A stretch of 64,000 nt of DNA from contig NZ_CAUPIY010000003.1 of NCBI RefSeq assembly GCF_963511525.1, positions 62,001 through 126,000 on the forward strand, given 5' to 3'. The position numbers were made by a program, and so were the translations under genes. Shown piece after piece: positions 24,817 through 34,231 of the stretch. This DNA is from Mobiluncus sp963511525 (GTDB lineage: Bacteria > Actinomycetota > Actinomycetes > Actinomycetales > Actinomycetaceae). Each line of letters begins with the position of its first letter. The first letter of the stretch is position 1. The notes below the pieces were generated by a model. The model did no database searches and had not been told where the DNA came from. It saw only the letters and a list, made by a program, of their open reading frames with translations.

Positions 24817-26333
24817 GCTTCATTCACCCACTTGAACTGGGACAATGTCTCTTGAAGCGTTTCGAATTCCTGGGCGCTGAGCACCATGTCCTCGCTGGCT
24901 TCCTGCAGCTCCTTCACCGTCGCTTCAGTTTTAGCCTCAATGCTATAGAGGTTGTCTGTAACTCGTGCAGAATCGTCTGACACTTCCGTCACGGTTTGTG
25001 CCATAGATGAAATCGTCGCGGTTTGCTCCTCAATAGCCGCCGCCACGGTGGACTGAAAGTCATTAATGTTTGAGATAATTCCGGTTATCTCAGTAATCGC
25101 CTGCATCGCAGCTTGGGTATCTGACTGAATCTTGGTGATGCTTTCAGACACTTCAACAGCGGCAGACTTGGTGCCCAAAGCCAAATCTTTCACTTCGGAG
25201 GCTACCACCGCGAAGCCTCTCCCGGCTTCTCCGGCACGAGAAGCCTCGATGGTAGCGTTTAGGGCCAAAAGGTTGGTTTGCTCCGCCACCATTTTGATGG
25301 TTTCAATGACCGAACTGATTGCTTCGGAAGCCTTATCCAATTCACCCATGACTTCATTAGCCTGCGCGGTCAACGTGGTGGCTTGCGCGGCCGATTTCGC
25401 GGCTGTCGCGGCGTTAGTTGAAATCTCGGTGACAGCGCTGCGCATTTGTTCAGTAGACGCGGCCACGTTGCCAATCTGGGTACTGACTTCCCTGGCGTTG
25501 CCGGCGACCGAGGCTACTGTTTCCCGAGCGGCACTCGCTTTCGCGGCGACTTCCTGGCTCTGTTTCCGCAGCCCTTCGGCGCCTGCCGTCGTTTCCGTGG
25601 CGGTGGCGGAAATTTCGCTCAACAGAGTACCCAGGTTATTCACCGAGTCGTTCAACAGCACCGACATCGCACCAATCTCATCACGGGAAACCTGACGTAC
25701 CTGGTAGGTAAAGTCTTTTGCGGACAAGCGGTTCAGGCCCTTGCTGATTTCCTTCGCGGAGCGGGAGATAGATAGGGACACCAATACAGAAACCAACAGC
25801 ACCGCCACCAAACCGAGCAAACTTACCGCTAAACCGACATTGGAGTTCACAGAGGTGATGATGTTAAGTTCGGCAACGTCAGACTCATGTTTGTGAGTCA
25901 AAGAATTTCTCAGGGAATCCAACTGGCTCTGTATCTCTGTGCTGATACTAGCCAGAGCTGCACCGTCAGGGTTGACGGGGAGCTGGGCGGCCAAATCCTG
26001 CAGGCTGGATACAATTTCCCGCTGCTGAGGATCCAGTGGGGCTCCCTGCAATTTTGTGAGCTGTGCGGTGAAATCTTGAGTGGCCTGGAGATACTTTTCT
26101 TCATTAGTAACACCGCTGGCAGCGTTGAATCCGGATTGTCTGACTTCCTGGAACTGTTGAGCCATGGCGGAAAAATCGCGGGAGACCGTGGACGTCTGTG
26201 CGTAGGTTGAGACTCTGCTCTGAGTCGCCAGAGTCGAACCCCAGGTTATAGCCACTACCGCTAGAGTGACCAGAAAACAGATGCCGCCGATTGACAGCAG
26301 CTTCTTTGAAATGGATAAGCCCGCCTTAGCCAT
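24813..26333 (-). CDS. Methyl-accepting chemotaxis protein
   Basis: 506-residue receptor with the same layout as its coupled neighbour: helix 1 (LLSIGGICFLVTLAVVAITW), a ~140-residue sensor region, helix 2 (VGLAVSLLGLVAVLLVSVLV), HAMP, and a signalling domain with the tip MVAEQTNLLALNATIEASRA. The sensor region is unlike that of the downstream receptor, so the pair may bind different signals or form mixed arrays. It is first in the two-gene unit; the 219 bp upstream contain no gene. Confidence 0.93.
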   Translation of the reverse strand: MAKAGLSISKKLLSIGGICFLVTLAVVAITWGSTLATQSRVSTYAQTSTVSRDFSAMAQQFQEVRQSGFNAASGVTNEEKYLQATQDFTAQLTKLQGAPLDPQQREIVSSLQDLAAQLPVNPDGAALASISTEIQSQLDSLRNSLTHKHESDVAELNIITSVNSNVGLAVSLLGLVAVLLVSVLVSLSISRSAKEISKGLNRLSAKDFTYQVRQVSRDEIGAMSVLLNDSVNNLGTLLSEISATATETTAGAEGLRKQSQEVAAKASAARETVASVAGNAREVSTQIGNVAASTEQMRSAVTEISTNAATAAKSAAQATTLTAQANEVMGELDKASEAISSVIETIKMVAEQTNLLALNATIEASRAGEAGRGFAVVASEVKDLALGTKSAAVEVSESITKIQSDTQAAMQAITEITGIISNINDFQSTVAAAIEEQTATISSMAQTVTEVSDDSARVTDNLYSIEAKTEATVKELQEASEDMVLSAQEFETLQETLSQFKWVNEA

Positions 26334-26552
26334 AACGCCTCCTCAGCCTATTCTACAAGGTGCGATAGAGACATTTGTGGTTTCCCGCACTAGCATTTAT
26401 AGGACGTAAGCCGGTTTTGCCCTGCCCTACGGCTGATAAGCCGAAACCGAGCTGAACCTGCCGACCATCACTATCCCGGGTGGAGCGGGGCTCTCGCCGC
26501 CGTGTCTATCCCAGTTTTCGGTGGTGCACGCCAGCACCTGATTGAGGCAAAA

Positions 26553-27557
26553 TCAGTCCTTCAGTTTGGAGTATTTAAACTTGTAGACCCCGCGCATGAT
26601 GGTGCCATCTAGCCGGTTAATCGGCTTGGCTGAGGTAACCTGAGCCACTAACGCCGCCAAGGCGTTCTTGCGTGCCACCGTGGCGACCGCCTCAGCCTCA
26701 TCAAGGTCCGCTCCCAGGAAATACGTCGCCTTGTGCCCGTAAATCATGGTCTTGCCAAAGGTTCTGCCGACTTTCAAGCCAACCAGCTGGCTGAAATCAT
26801 CCAGGTACGCCTTTAAACCACTCTCCCGGAACTTTAGGAACAGCGGATCGTCCGTCGCGACTACTGCCCCGGCGTCCTCTCGGCGCATGAAAATGTGGAT
26901 AATCTGGGGCAGCAGCCCAAAGCCGTCGCGTTCAAATCGACGCACCCGCACCGCGCCGTCCGGCGCCTTCCAGCCGGTCATCTGTTCAAACTGAGTGCGG
27001 CAAGCCGCTTCCACCGCTTTTGCCAAATCCACCAGTTCACTCGCGTCCTGGCCGAACAGCACCGCCCCATGACCCTGCATCAAGATAGCCCTGGCCCCGG
27101 TTTCACGCAGCGAAGCCAACACGGCCTTATGCAGTTTCCCGGTGGAGGGCAACCCGTAATCCGCAATCGGCAAGGTCTCTGAACCGATACGTTCTGCCAG
27201 CTCAGCTGGGATTTCTACGGGGGCGCCGCCCACGCTGAGAGCCGAGGCATAAGGCTGGTGGGTGTGGATAATGAACTGCACCTGGGGCAGTTCCCGATAG
27301 ATCTCCGTGTGCAGCCCGCGCTCCCCGCTCGGCTTCAAATCACCGGACCACTTACCCTCAAAGTCGACCTCGACCAGGTCGTCCGGAGTCATCGTCTCGT
27401 AATCACGCCCCGAAGGCGTGATGAGATATCGATCATCACCGCTGCGTCGAGACAAGTTGCCCCAGGTACGAGCCACCAAGCCTTCTCGCAGCAAGACGCG
27501 CGCGGTATCGATAATCACATTTCCGGTTTTATTATCTTGCCCAGTATTCCCGGTCAT
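26553..27557 (-). CDS. Class II aldolase/adducin family protein
   Basis: 334 residues. The first ~210 are a zinc-dependent class II aldolase/epimerase domain like L-fuculose-1-phosphate aldolase and ribulose-5-phosphate 4-epimerase. They show TWGNLSRRSGDDRYLITPSG, KPSGERGLHTEIYREL, the metal-binding IHTHQPYASALS and GHGAVLFG. A further ~110 residues at the C-terminus are not part of the usual domain. It lies 41 bp after the class III aminotransferase and opposite the FGGY kinase; these may form one pathway whose substrate I cannot name. Confidence 0.8.
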   Translation of the reverse strand: MTGNTGQDNKTGNVIIDTARVLLREGLVARTWGNLSRRSGDDRYLITPSGRDYETMTPDDLVEVDFEGKWSGDLKPSGERGLHTEIYRELPQVQFIIHTHQPYASALSVGGAPVEIPAELAERIGSETLPIADYGLPSTGKLHKAVLASLRETGARAILMQGHGAVLFGQDASELVDLAKAVEAACRTQFEQMTGWKAPDGAVRVRRFERDGFGLLPQIIHIFMRREDAGAVVATDDPLFLKFRESGLKAYLDDFSQLVGLKVGRTFGKTMIYGHKATYFLGADLDEAEAVATVARKNALAALVAQVTSAKPINRLDGTIMRGVYKFKYSKLKD

Positions 27558-27598
27558 TTTCTGGTCCTTCCCTCGACACTGCGGCTGTCCGCGTCCGC

Positions 27599-29071
27599 CT
27601 ATTTCTTTGTTACCGGCTTCTTTTCAACCTGTTGGAACACTCGCTCGAAACGGTTTAGCGCCTCATCGATTAACTCCGGGGTGTAGGCCGCGGAAGTGTA
27701 CAGGCGCGAACCGGCCAGAGTAATCAGCCCTTCAGCAGTATAAGCCGCTCCCATGTATTCCATTTCTTTCTTGCGTTTCGACGTTTCGCTCAGCACGTGC
27801 GGGATAGTCCACGGTTTGCTCCAGTTAATGGAGAAGTGCATGGTTCCGACCGTCTCTAGGTGGCATACGGATCCTTCGTTCCAAGCCACGAAAGGCAGGT
27901 TGTACTGTTTAATCAGGCCCCGCAGCCCATCGGTCAGGCGGTTGCCCATTTCCCCGGCGTATTCACAAGCATTCGTCTCAATGATGCGCTGAATCGTGTG
28001 GTAGCCCGCCACACAGCTAATCGGGGTGGCCGCCATCGTGCCGCCAATCAACGCCTTGTGAACCTTGTCTCCCGACTGAATCCCCGCCGCGAGGTACTTC
28101 ATGTATTCGCGTTTGCCGCCCAAGCCGCCCGCGCCGGGATACCCTCCGGCGATGACCTTGCCAAACACCGTCAAATCAGAGTCAATCCCGAATAGCCCCG
28201 AAGCGCCCCGGTCTGAAATCCGGAAAGCGGTAACTACCTCGTCAAAAATCAGCAGCGCCCCATAGCGGCGGCACAGCCGTTCCACTCCCTTGAGGAAAGC
28301 CTGGTCGATGGGCCATGTCCCCGACTCCGGCCCGATGGGTTCAATCATGACCGCGGCCGTCCCGCCGTGGAGTTTCTTCATGCGCAGCTTGCGCTCCAGG
28401 TCGCCCAAGTCCCCCGGCATGAACTCGTCGACGTAGCGGAACATGGTCCAAGGCACTCCGTGGGCTTGAGTGAACTTAGAGCCGGGAATCCGGATGCCGT
28501 AACCGAGCTGATCGGACCAGCCGTGGTAGGCCCCGCCCATCTTCAGGATGTGCTTCTTTTTGGTGGCCAGACGGGCGACCCGGATTGCCGCCATGCACGC
28601 CTCCGTGCCCGAACCCAGCATTCGGAACATATCCACGGTCGGCACGCGTGAGGCGATGAGGTCTGCCAGCTTGTATTCGTACTCGTGGAACAGGCCGGTA
28701 GATGGCCCCCCATCATTCAACAGTTTGATGACTTCTTCGCGAACTTCCGGCGGGTTGGAGCCCAACACGGTCGGGCCGCCTGCCTGCAGGAAATCGAAGT
28801 ACACGTTGCCGTCGATATCAGTCAGTTCGTGTCCGCTGGCTTTGGTGATGACCAACGGGAAAGGATGGTTGAACGCCAGATTGTGCTGGACGCCGCCGGG
28901 AATGCGGTTCTTTGCGGTTTCAATCATGGATTTCGAACCTGAACACTTCGCTTCGAAGTAATCTTGTTCGTAATTGCGCAAGGCTCCGGCACTAATGGAG
29001 TAAATTGGTTTCTTGATAAGGTCATCCAGTTGCTTGTTAATGGCGCGAGTGCTGGGTTGGTTAATCCGCAT
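27599..29071 (-). CDS. Class III aminotransferase (glutamate-1-semialdehyde aminomutase-like)
   Basis: 490-residue PLP enzyme of fold type I. It shows GSGTEACMAAIRVAR (cofactor phosphate), AYHGWSDQLG, LIFDEVVTAFRIS (the Asp that holds the pyridine N) and VFGKVIAGGYPGAGGLGG with the PLP Lys. It resembles HemL but is ~55 residues longer, with an N-terminal extension. It sits with sugar-type genes rather than haem genes, so I do not call it hemL. A role in transamination of an amino sugar or keto acid in the neighbouring pathway is an inference. Confidence 0.8.
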   Translation of the reverse strand: MRINQPSTRAINKQLDDLIKKPIYSISAGALRNYEQDYFEAKCSGSKSMIETAKNRIPGGVQHNLAFNHPFPLVITKASGHELTDIDGNVYFDFLQAGGPTVLGSNPPEVREEVIKLLNDGGPSTGLFHEYEYKLADLIASRVPTVDMFRMLGSGTEACMAAIRVARLATKKKHILKMGGAYHGWSDQLGYGIRIPGSKFTQAHGVPWTMFRYVDEFMPGDLGDLERKLRMKKLHGGTAAVMIEPIGPESGTWPIDQAFLKGVERLCRRYGALLIFDEVVTAFRISDRGASGLFGIDSDLTVFGKVIAGGYPGAGGLGGKREYMKYLAAGIQSGDKVHKALIGGTMAATPISCVAGYHTIQRIIETNACEYAGEMGNRLTDGLRGLIKQYNLPFVAWNEGSVCHLETVGTMHFSINWSKPWTIPHVLSETSKRKKEMEYMGAAYTAEGLITLAGSRLYTSAAYTPELIDEALNRFERVFQQVEKKPVTKK

Positions 29072-29139
29072 TTGATTGTCTCCTCACTGAGCTGAAATCA
29101 TTGCCTCAATTCTATAACTCTTGAACGAAAGAAAACAGT

Positions 29140-30747
29140 ATGTTGATACTTGCTTACGACGTCGGAACGTCAGGAGTAAAGACTTGTCTGTATCGGGCAG
29201 GGGCGGAACTGACCCTGGTGAACTCCCGTTTGGGCACCTATGGCCTGACAATCCTTCCCAACGGGGGCGCCGAACAAGATCCGAACGAATGGTGGGACGC
29301 CATCGTCAAGACCACTCGGGAACTCACGCGAGAAAACCCGCAAGAGATGGCGGCGGTGCAAGCCATCAGTTTTTGCTCCCAGATGCAGGCTCTGGTCCTG
29401 GTGGACGAGGCGGGACACCACCTGCGCCCCGCCATGAGCTACATGGATCAGCGCGCCGCGGAGCAAAAACGCCGCGGTCTGGAAACCGGCGTGAAAATTG
29501 CGGGGATGAATGCCAAGAAACTATTGACCAGCCTCTATCGGACCTCCGCGGTTTCCGCTTCCGTGAAGGACCCGATGTGGAAGTACCTGTGGGTGCGTGA
29601 CAATGAACCTGAGGTCTATGCCAAAGTCCATAAGTGGCTTGACGTCAAGGAATACCTCATTGCCCGCCTGACCGGGCGTTTCGTCATGTCCGTAGATTCG
29701 GCGTTCGCCACTTTGCTCCTGGATGTGCGCGCCAGCCGTCCCGCGTGGGCATCGCAGTTAGCTCGTACTTTTGGGGTCAACCCGGATCATCTGGCGCCCA
29801 TCGTCACGTCGGCATCCGCGGTCGGGACGTTACTTCCGGACGTTGCTCAAGAGCTCGGGCTGCCGCAAACTGCCACCGTTTATGCTGGTGGTGGGGATGC
29901 GTCACTGATTGGAGTAGGTGCCGGGGCTTGCGGGGTCAGCGACACCCATGTCTACTGGGGAACTTCGGGATGGGTTTCTACCGTCACCGACAAGCGCGTG
30001 GTGGATGTCAACTCCATGATTGCTACCGTCGATGGTGCCGATCCGGGGAAGTTCAACTATTTCGCCGAACTGGAAACGGCCGGAAAATGCTTCGAATGGG
30101 TCCGCAAACATTTGGCCGAGGATGAGATAGACGTCTATCTGTCTCATGAAGATCAAGCCGCAGACGTGGAAACGGAGTACACCTCGCTTTACGAGTACCT
30201 GTCCGCAGTCATCGCGAAAGCTCCCGCCGGTAGCGGCGGTGTCATCTTCACCCCTTGGCTGCACGGAAACCGCTGCCCGTTTGAGGACGCCAACGCCCGC
30301 GCCATGTTTTTCAACATCTCGCTGGAAACCGGCAAAACCGAAGTGCTGCGCTCCGTCATTGAAGGCGTGTGCTTCCATCTGCGCTGGTTCCTGGAAACCG
30401 AAGGAAAGAAAATCCAGACTTCCGAGGCGGTACGTTTCGTCGGCGGCGGAGCTCTCTCGCCGGTCACTTCCCAAATTTTGGCTGATGTGCTAGGTCGAAC
30501 GGTAGAGACGGTACAGGACCCGCAAAACGTGGGGTCGGTCGGAGCCGCCCTTGTCGCCCTAGTGGGGGCACACGAAGCCGACAACCTGGTTCAAGCCGCC
30601 CAAAAACTCGTGAAGGTCCAGAATCGTTACCTTCCTAACCCGGAACACCGCGCTGTCTACGACCGACAATACGAAGTGTTCAAAGGCTTGTATCGCGCCA
30701 ACCGCAAAGCTTTCAGTCTGCTCAACAGTAACAACCAACCGAAATAA
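29140..30747 (+). CDS. FGGY-family carbohydrate kinase
   Basis: 535-residue sugar kinase of the xylulokinase/gluconokinase group. The N-terminal ATPase-fold strand LILAYDVGTSGVKTCLYRAG, the middle YAGGGDASLIGVGAGACG and the C-terminal VRFVGGGALSPVTSQILADV are FGGY marks. The exact sugar cannot be read from the sequence. It is divergent from the class III aminotransferase with a 68-bp gap, which probably holds both promoters, so the genes may share a regulator. Confidence 0.88.
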   Translation: MLILAYDVGTSGVKTCLYRAGAELTLVNSRLGTYGLTILPNGGAEQDPNEWWDAIVKTTRELTRENPQEMAAVQAISFCSQMQALVLVDEAGHHLRPAMSYMDQRAAEQKRRGLETGVKIAGMNAKKLLTSLYRTSAVSASVKDPMWKYLWVRDNEPEVYAKVHKWLDVKEYLIARLTGRFVMSVDSAFATLLLDVRASRPAWASQLARTFGVNPDHLAPIVTSASAVGTLLPDVAQELGLPQTATVYAGGGDASLIGVGAGACGVSDTHVYWGTSGWVSTVTDKRVVDVNSMIATVDGADPGKFNYFAELETAGKCFEWVRKHLAEDEIDVYLSHEDQAADVETEYTSLYEYLSAVIAKAPAGSGGVIFTPWLHGNRCPFEDANARAMFFNISLETGKTEVLRSVIEGVCFHLRWFLETEGKKIQTSEAVRFVGGGALSPVTSQILADVLGRTVETVQDPQNVGSVGAALVALVGAHEADNLVQAAQKLVKVQNRYLPNPEHRAVYDRQYEVFKGLYRANRKAFSLLNSNNQPK

Positions 30748-30762
30748 CAAAGGATTAGTACC

Positions 30763-31368
30763 ATGACACAGATGGATTCTCCAACCCCACCCGGACAGCC
30801 AGACGACTCCCCCTATATTCCCTTGGGGGCACCGCCGTCTAGCGCTGAACAGACAGCTCCACCCTCTGCCCCTAGCGACCCTGACGCAATTGTGGTCGGC
30901 CAGGCTTCCAAGGGCAAGGCCGCCCTCATCCAAGCCATCAAATTTACTTTGCTGTCCATCACCGCCGCCGGCGTCGAGGTCGCCAGCTTCGCGTTGATGG
31001 TGTGGATAAACTCTCTGACGGGGTGGTTCCCGTTCTGGGTGTCTCAATCGGTTTCCATCGCCCTGTCGGTTATCTACAACTTCACCGTGAACCGCCACTT
31101 CACCTTCAAGTCGGCGAATAATGTTCCCATCGCGATGCTCAAAGTCGCCCTGTTCTATGCGTTCTTTATCCCCCTGACGTCCTGGGGCGGGCAAATCCTG
31201 TCTGATATGGGATGGGCGGACTGGTTGTTGAAGGGCATCAGTTTGCTGCTGAACTTTGTCGGCGAGTTCACCTGGTGGAAGTTCGTGGTGTTCCGTGGTT
31301 CGGAAAACACGAACGCCCTGGCGGTGAAGCAGGCCGAAAAGAGTCGGCAAAGCAGTATCGCGGAATAG
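30763..31368 (+). CDS. GtrA family membrane protein
   Basis: 201 residues. A Pro-rich cytoplasmic N-terminus of ~60 residues is followed by four transmembrane helices. The second ends in the family motif SVIYNFTVNRHFTFKSA. The last helix leads to EFTWWKFVVFRG, also typical. GtrA proteins are thought to move polyprenyl-linked sugars across the membrane in glycosylation. It follows the FGGY kinase by 15 bp, so the two are probably co-transcribed, though a functional link is not clear. Confidence 0.88.
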   Translation: MTQMDSPTPPGQPDDSPYIPLGAPPSSAEQTAPPSAPSDPDAIVVGQASKGKAALIQAIKFTLLSITAAGVEVASFALMVWINSLTGWFPFWVSQSVSIALSVIYNFTVNRHFTFKSANNVPIAMLKVALFYAFFIPLTSWGGQILSDMGWADWLLKGISLLLNFVGEFTWWKFVVFRGSENTNALAVKQAEKSRQSSIAE

Positions 31369-31410
31369 ACCCCATTGGCCAGCGTCTCACGGCTGGGAAC
31401 CGAAATGTGT

Positions 31411-32304
31411 TTAGCCGTGTTCCGGGCAGCCGCAGTCCCGCCGAGAACGCGTGGTTTGTTGGCGGGACAGCAGCTCCGCCGCGGTTTGCGGGTAATCGAC
31501 CTGGGTTAGTGTCAGTCCCAAGGCCGGGGCGACCGGAATTTCCGGGACGCGCACTTTGGCGGCCAACGCGCCCGTCAGCCAGGCCGTGTCGCGCTTGGCC
31601 CGTCCCACTTCGGTCAACGCACCCACTAAGGAGCGCACCATAGAGTGGCAAAAAGCGTCGGCCTGCACCCGGATTTCCATGGTTCCCGGCGCGATTCGCC
31701 GGGTTTCTAACTGTTGCAAGGTGCGGATTGTGGTGGCACCTTCGCGCGGTTTGCAAAAAGCCGCGAAGTCGTGTTCCCCCAACAGCACTGTGGCGCTAGC
31801 GTCCATGGCATCCGGATCCAGCGGGGTTGGATACCACCAGCACCAGTTGCGGGTCAACGGGTTGCGCGCCGCCACGTCATCAACTATGCGGTACACATAA
31901 TGGCGCGCTAGAGCGGAAAACCTCGCATCGAAACTTTCTGGTACCGCTGTGGCGGCAGTAACTACCAGCGCATCCGCAGCACCGGGAGGATAGGCGAGTG
32001 GGGAATCCTCCAGCGGGCTGGTTAGGTTCCCGCTCAGCACCGCCCGCAGCACCGCCCCCAGCCGTGGTACCAAAGATTCTGGGGGAACGACGCAGTCCGC
32101 CGAATCCGGTACGGTGAAATGAGCCACTTGGCCGGTGGCATGCACCCCGGCATCGGTGCGTCCCGCCACGGTGAGGTCTATCGGTTGGCGAAAAATCACC
32201 GCCAGAGCGGACTGGAGGGCGCCTTGTACCGTCGGCAGTCCGGGTTGGGCGGCCCACCCGTGAAACGGCATCCCGTCGTAGCGAATATCCAGGCGTATGC
32301 GCAT
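31411..32304 (-). CDS. truA: tRNA pseudouridine synthase A
   Basis: Makes pseudouridine at positions 38-40 of tRNA. MRIRLDIRYDGMPFHGWAAQ starts the protein and VAGRTDAGVHATGQVAHF holds the catalytic Asp. RHYVYRIVDD and FCKPREG are also family segments. I use the ATG at 32304 because AGGAGGGAAG lies just upstream and would be inside a longer frame starting with TTG. This gives 297 residues. It lies after rplQ and its terminator, the usual actinobacterial place. Confidence 0.93.
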   Translation of the reverse strand: MRIRLDIRYDGMPFHGWAAQPGLPTVQGALQSALAVIFRQPIDLTVAGRTDAGVHATGQVAHFTVPDSADCVVPPESLVPRLGAVLRAVLSGNLTSPLEDSPLAYPPGAADALVVTAATAVPESFDARFSALARHYVYRIVDDVAARNPLTRNWCWWYPTPLDPDAMDASATVLLGEHDFAAFCKPREGATTIRTLQQLETRRIAPGTMEIRVQADAFCHSMVRSLVGALTEVGRAKRDTAWLTGALAAKVRVPEIPVAPALGLTLTQVDYPQTAAELLSRQQTTRSRRDCGCPEHG

Positions 32305-32436
32305 TACTTCCCTCCTCAACCCTCTCGACGATGACCGCGCGTCATGCGGACTAAAACCGCGTTCACTCTAGGGCTGCTGGACATACTATCCATCCTTGCC
32401 GTTTGGCGGCGAATTTGTGGCGCATCTGATAAAAAT

Positions 32437-32472
32437 CCGGAGAGCCAGGTTCTTGTGAACCCAGCCCTCCGG
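32437..32472 (-). terminator. Terminator after rplQ
   Basis: On the minus strand CCGGAGGGCTGGGTTC pairs with GAACCTGGCTCTCCGG around ACAA, followed by ATTTTT. It starts 15 bases beyond the rplQ stop and should end the alpha operon before truA. Confidence 0.85.
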
Positions 32473-32487
32473 GAAAGATGAATCGGC

Positions 32488-33045
32488 TTACTCAGCCTTT
32501 TCTTCAGGGGTTTCCTCGGTCTTGGCCTCGGCCTGGTCTTCAGCAGGAGCCGCGGGCTTTTCCTCAGCAGCGTCCTTCGCTGCCTCCTCAGCCGCTTCGG
32601 GCTGTGCCTCTTCCGGCTTAGCTTCTTCGGGCTTAGCGGCGGCCTTCTTAGGTGTGGCCGGCTTCGCCTTCTTCTTCTTTTCGACGCCTTCGAGCACCAA
32701 AGAGATTTCCGCCAGCGGAGCATTGTCACCCTTGCGGTTTCCCACCTTTATGACGCGAGTGTAACCACCCTCACGGTCTTTATCGATGGCGGGAGCGATT
32801 TCCTCAAACAACTTGGCGACAGTAGCCTTGTTGTGCAACTTCGACAGCACCTGGCGGCGAGCGTGCAAGTCACCGCGACGAGCCTTGGTGATGAGCTTCT
32901 CAGCCAGCGGCTGGAGACGCTTGGCACGAGCTTCAGTGGTGGTCACAGCTTCGTTATCAAACAGGGCGCAAGCCAAATTCGCGAGCATAATCCGCTCATG
33001 AGAGGGGCTACCACCCAAACGGGGGCCTTTCGTGGGCTTAGGCAT
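32488..33045 (-). CDS. rplQ: 50S ribosomal protein bL17
   Basis: The first ~118 residues are the bL17 core (GGSPSHERIMLANLACALF, ITKARRGDLHARRQV and GYTRVIKVGNRKGDNAPLA). The remaining ~65 residues form an Ala/Glu/Lys/Pro-rich tail (KPEEAKPEEAQPEAAEEAAK), making 185 residues against ~127 in E. coli. It is the last gene of the alpha operon, 33 bp after rpoA. Confidence 0.96.
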   Translation of the reverse strand: MPKPTKGPRLGGSPSHERIMLANLACALFDNEAVTTTEARAKRLQPLAEKLITKARRGDLHARRQVLSKLHNKATVAKLFEEIAPAIDKDREGGYTRVIKVGNRKGDNAPLAEISLVLEGVEKKKKAKPATPKKAAAKPEEAKPEEAQPEAAEEAAKDAAEEKPAAPAEDQAEAKTEETPEEKAE

Positions 33046-33078
33046 GATTCTTAATTCTCCTTAATATTGTCTCAAAAG

Positions 33079-34065
33079 TTAGTTTTCGTCACTGAACTGG
33101 GGCAAATCTGCGCCCTCGAGGGAGGGCATCGGGGTATCTTTCAAAGACATCCCCATCCCAGCCAGTTTTTCCTTGATTTCATCAATGGATTTCTGACCAA
33201 AGTTGCGGATATCCAACAGATCCGCCTGGGAACGAGCCACTAGGTCGCCTACCGTGTTGATGCCTTCACGAGTCAGGCAGTTCAACGCGCGGGAGGTCAA
33301 ATCCAGGTCCTCGACCGACATGGCCAAATCTTCAGCTAGAGCCGCGTCGTTGCCGGACGGCCCCAATTCGATACCTTCGGCGTCTTGGTTCAAGTCCCGA
33401 GCCAGCCCAAACAGCTCCACCAAGGTCTTGCCCGCGGAAGCCATCGCGTCACGCGGAAGGATAGCTTTCTTGGTTTCCACATCGACGACCAAACGATCAA
33501 AGTCGGTGCGCTGTTCCACACGAGTGGCCTCCACTCGGTAGGACACCTTGAGAACCGGGGAGTAGATGGAATCGACCGGAATGCGAGAAATCTCGGCTTC
33601 TGGATCCTTGTTCTGAGACGCGGAAACATAGCCACGGCCTCGTTCCACCGTCAGTTCGATTTCCAGCTTGCCATCTTTATTCAACGTGGCAATGTGCTGT
33701 TCCGGGTTGTGAATCACCACGCCGGCCGGAGGCATAATGTCACCCACAGTGACTTCGCCTTCCCCGGTCTTGCGTAGATACATCACTACGGGCTCATCAT
33801 TGTCCGAGGACAGGATGATTTCCTTGATGTTCAAAACAATCTGAGTCACGTCCTCTTTCACACCCGGCAGGGTCGTGAATTCGTGCAGAGCCCCCTCAAT
33901 TTTGATGGAGGTCACTGCCGAACCCGGAATCGAGGACAGCAGGGTGCGACGCAGGGAGTTTCCCAGAGTGTACCCGAAACCCGGTTCCAAAGGCTCAATC
34001 GTGAAACGAGAGCGCTGGTCAGTAATAACTTCTTCAGTCAGCTTCGGTTGCGCTTGAATAAGCAC
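33079..34065 (-). CDS. rpoA: RNA polymerase alpha subunit
   Basis: Assembles RNA polymerase and contacts upstream promoter DNA and activators. N-terminal domain: RFTIEPLEPGFGYTLGNSLR and SSIPGSAVTSIKIEG. C-terminal domain: TSRALNCLTREGINTVGDL and RNFGQKSIDEIKEKLAGMG. I chose the GTG at 34065 (VLIQAQPKLTEE) with AAGGA upstream; it gives 328 residues, while a longer frame adds an unrelated 16. A 166-bp gap separates it from rpsK. Confidence 0.96.
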   Translation of the reverse strand: MLIQAQPKLTEEVITDQRSRFTIEPLEPGFGYTLGNSLRRTLLSSIPGSAVTSIKIEGALHEFTTLPGVKEDVTQIVLNIKEIILSSDNDEPVVMYLRKTGEGEVTVGDIMPPAGVVIHNPEQHIATLNKDGKLEIELTVERGRGYVSASQNKDPEAEISRIPVDSIYSPVLKVSYRVEATRVEQRTDFDRLVVDVETKKAILPRDAMASAGKTLVELFGLARDLNQDAEGIELGPSGNDAALAEDLAMSVEDLDLTSRALNCLTREGINTVGDLVARSQADLLDIRNFGQKSIDEIKEKLAGMGMSLKDTPMPSLEGADLPQFSDEN

Positions 34066-34231
34066 TGTTGATTTCCTTTCCGGCATCCGCCACCACACCG
34101 GTTCAGGCTCCAAATCCTTGGCGAAGGGATTTGAGTATTTTTCTTTGAAAGTAAAGTTTCCGGACCCGTTTGAGCCGCCGCTCGTCCCTGGTGAGGTCCA
34201 CCAACGGCTCAGCCGGCCCGGACAAGCGCAA

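Noticed and set aside
27599..29071. Calling this gene hemL
   Set aside because: Length, N-terminal extension and sugar-gene neighbours do not support a haem role; kept as a general class III aminotransferase.
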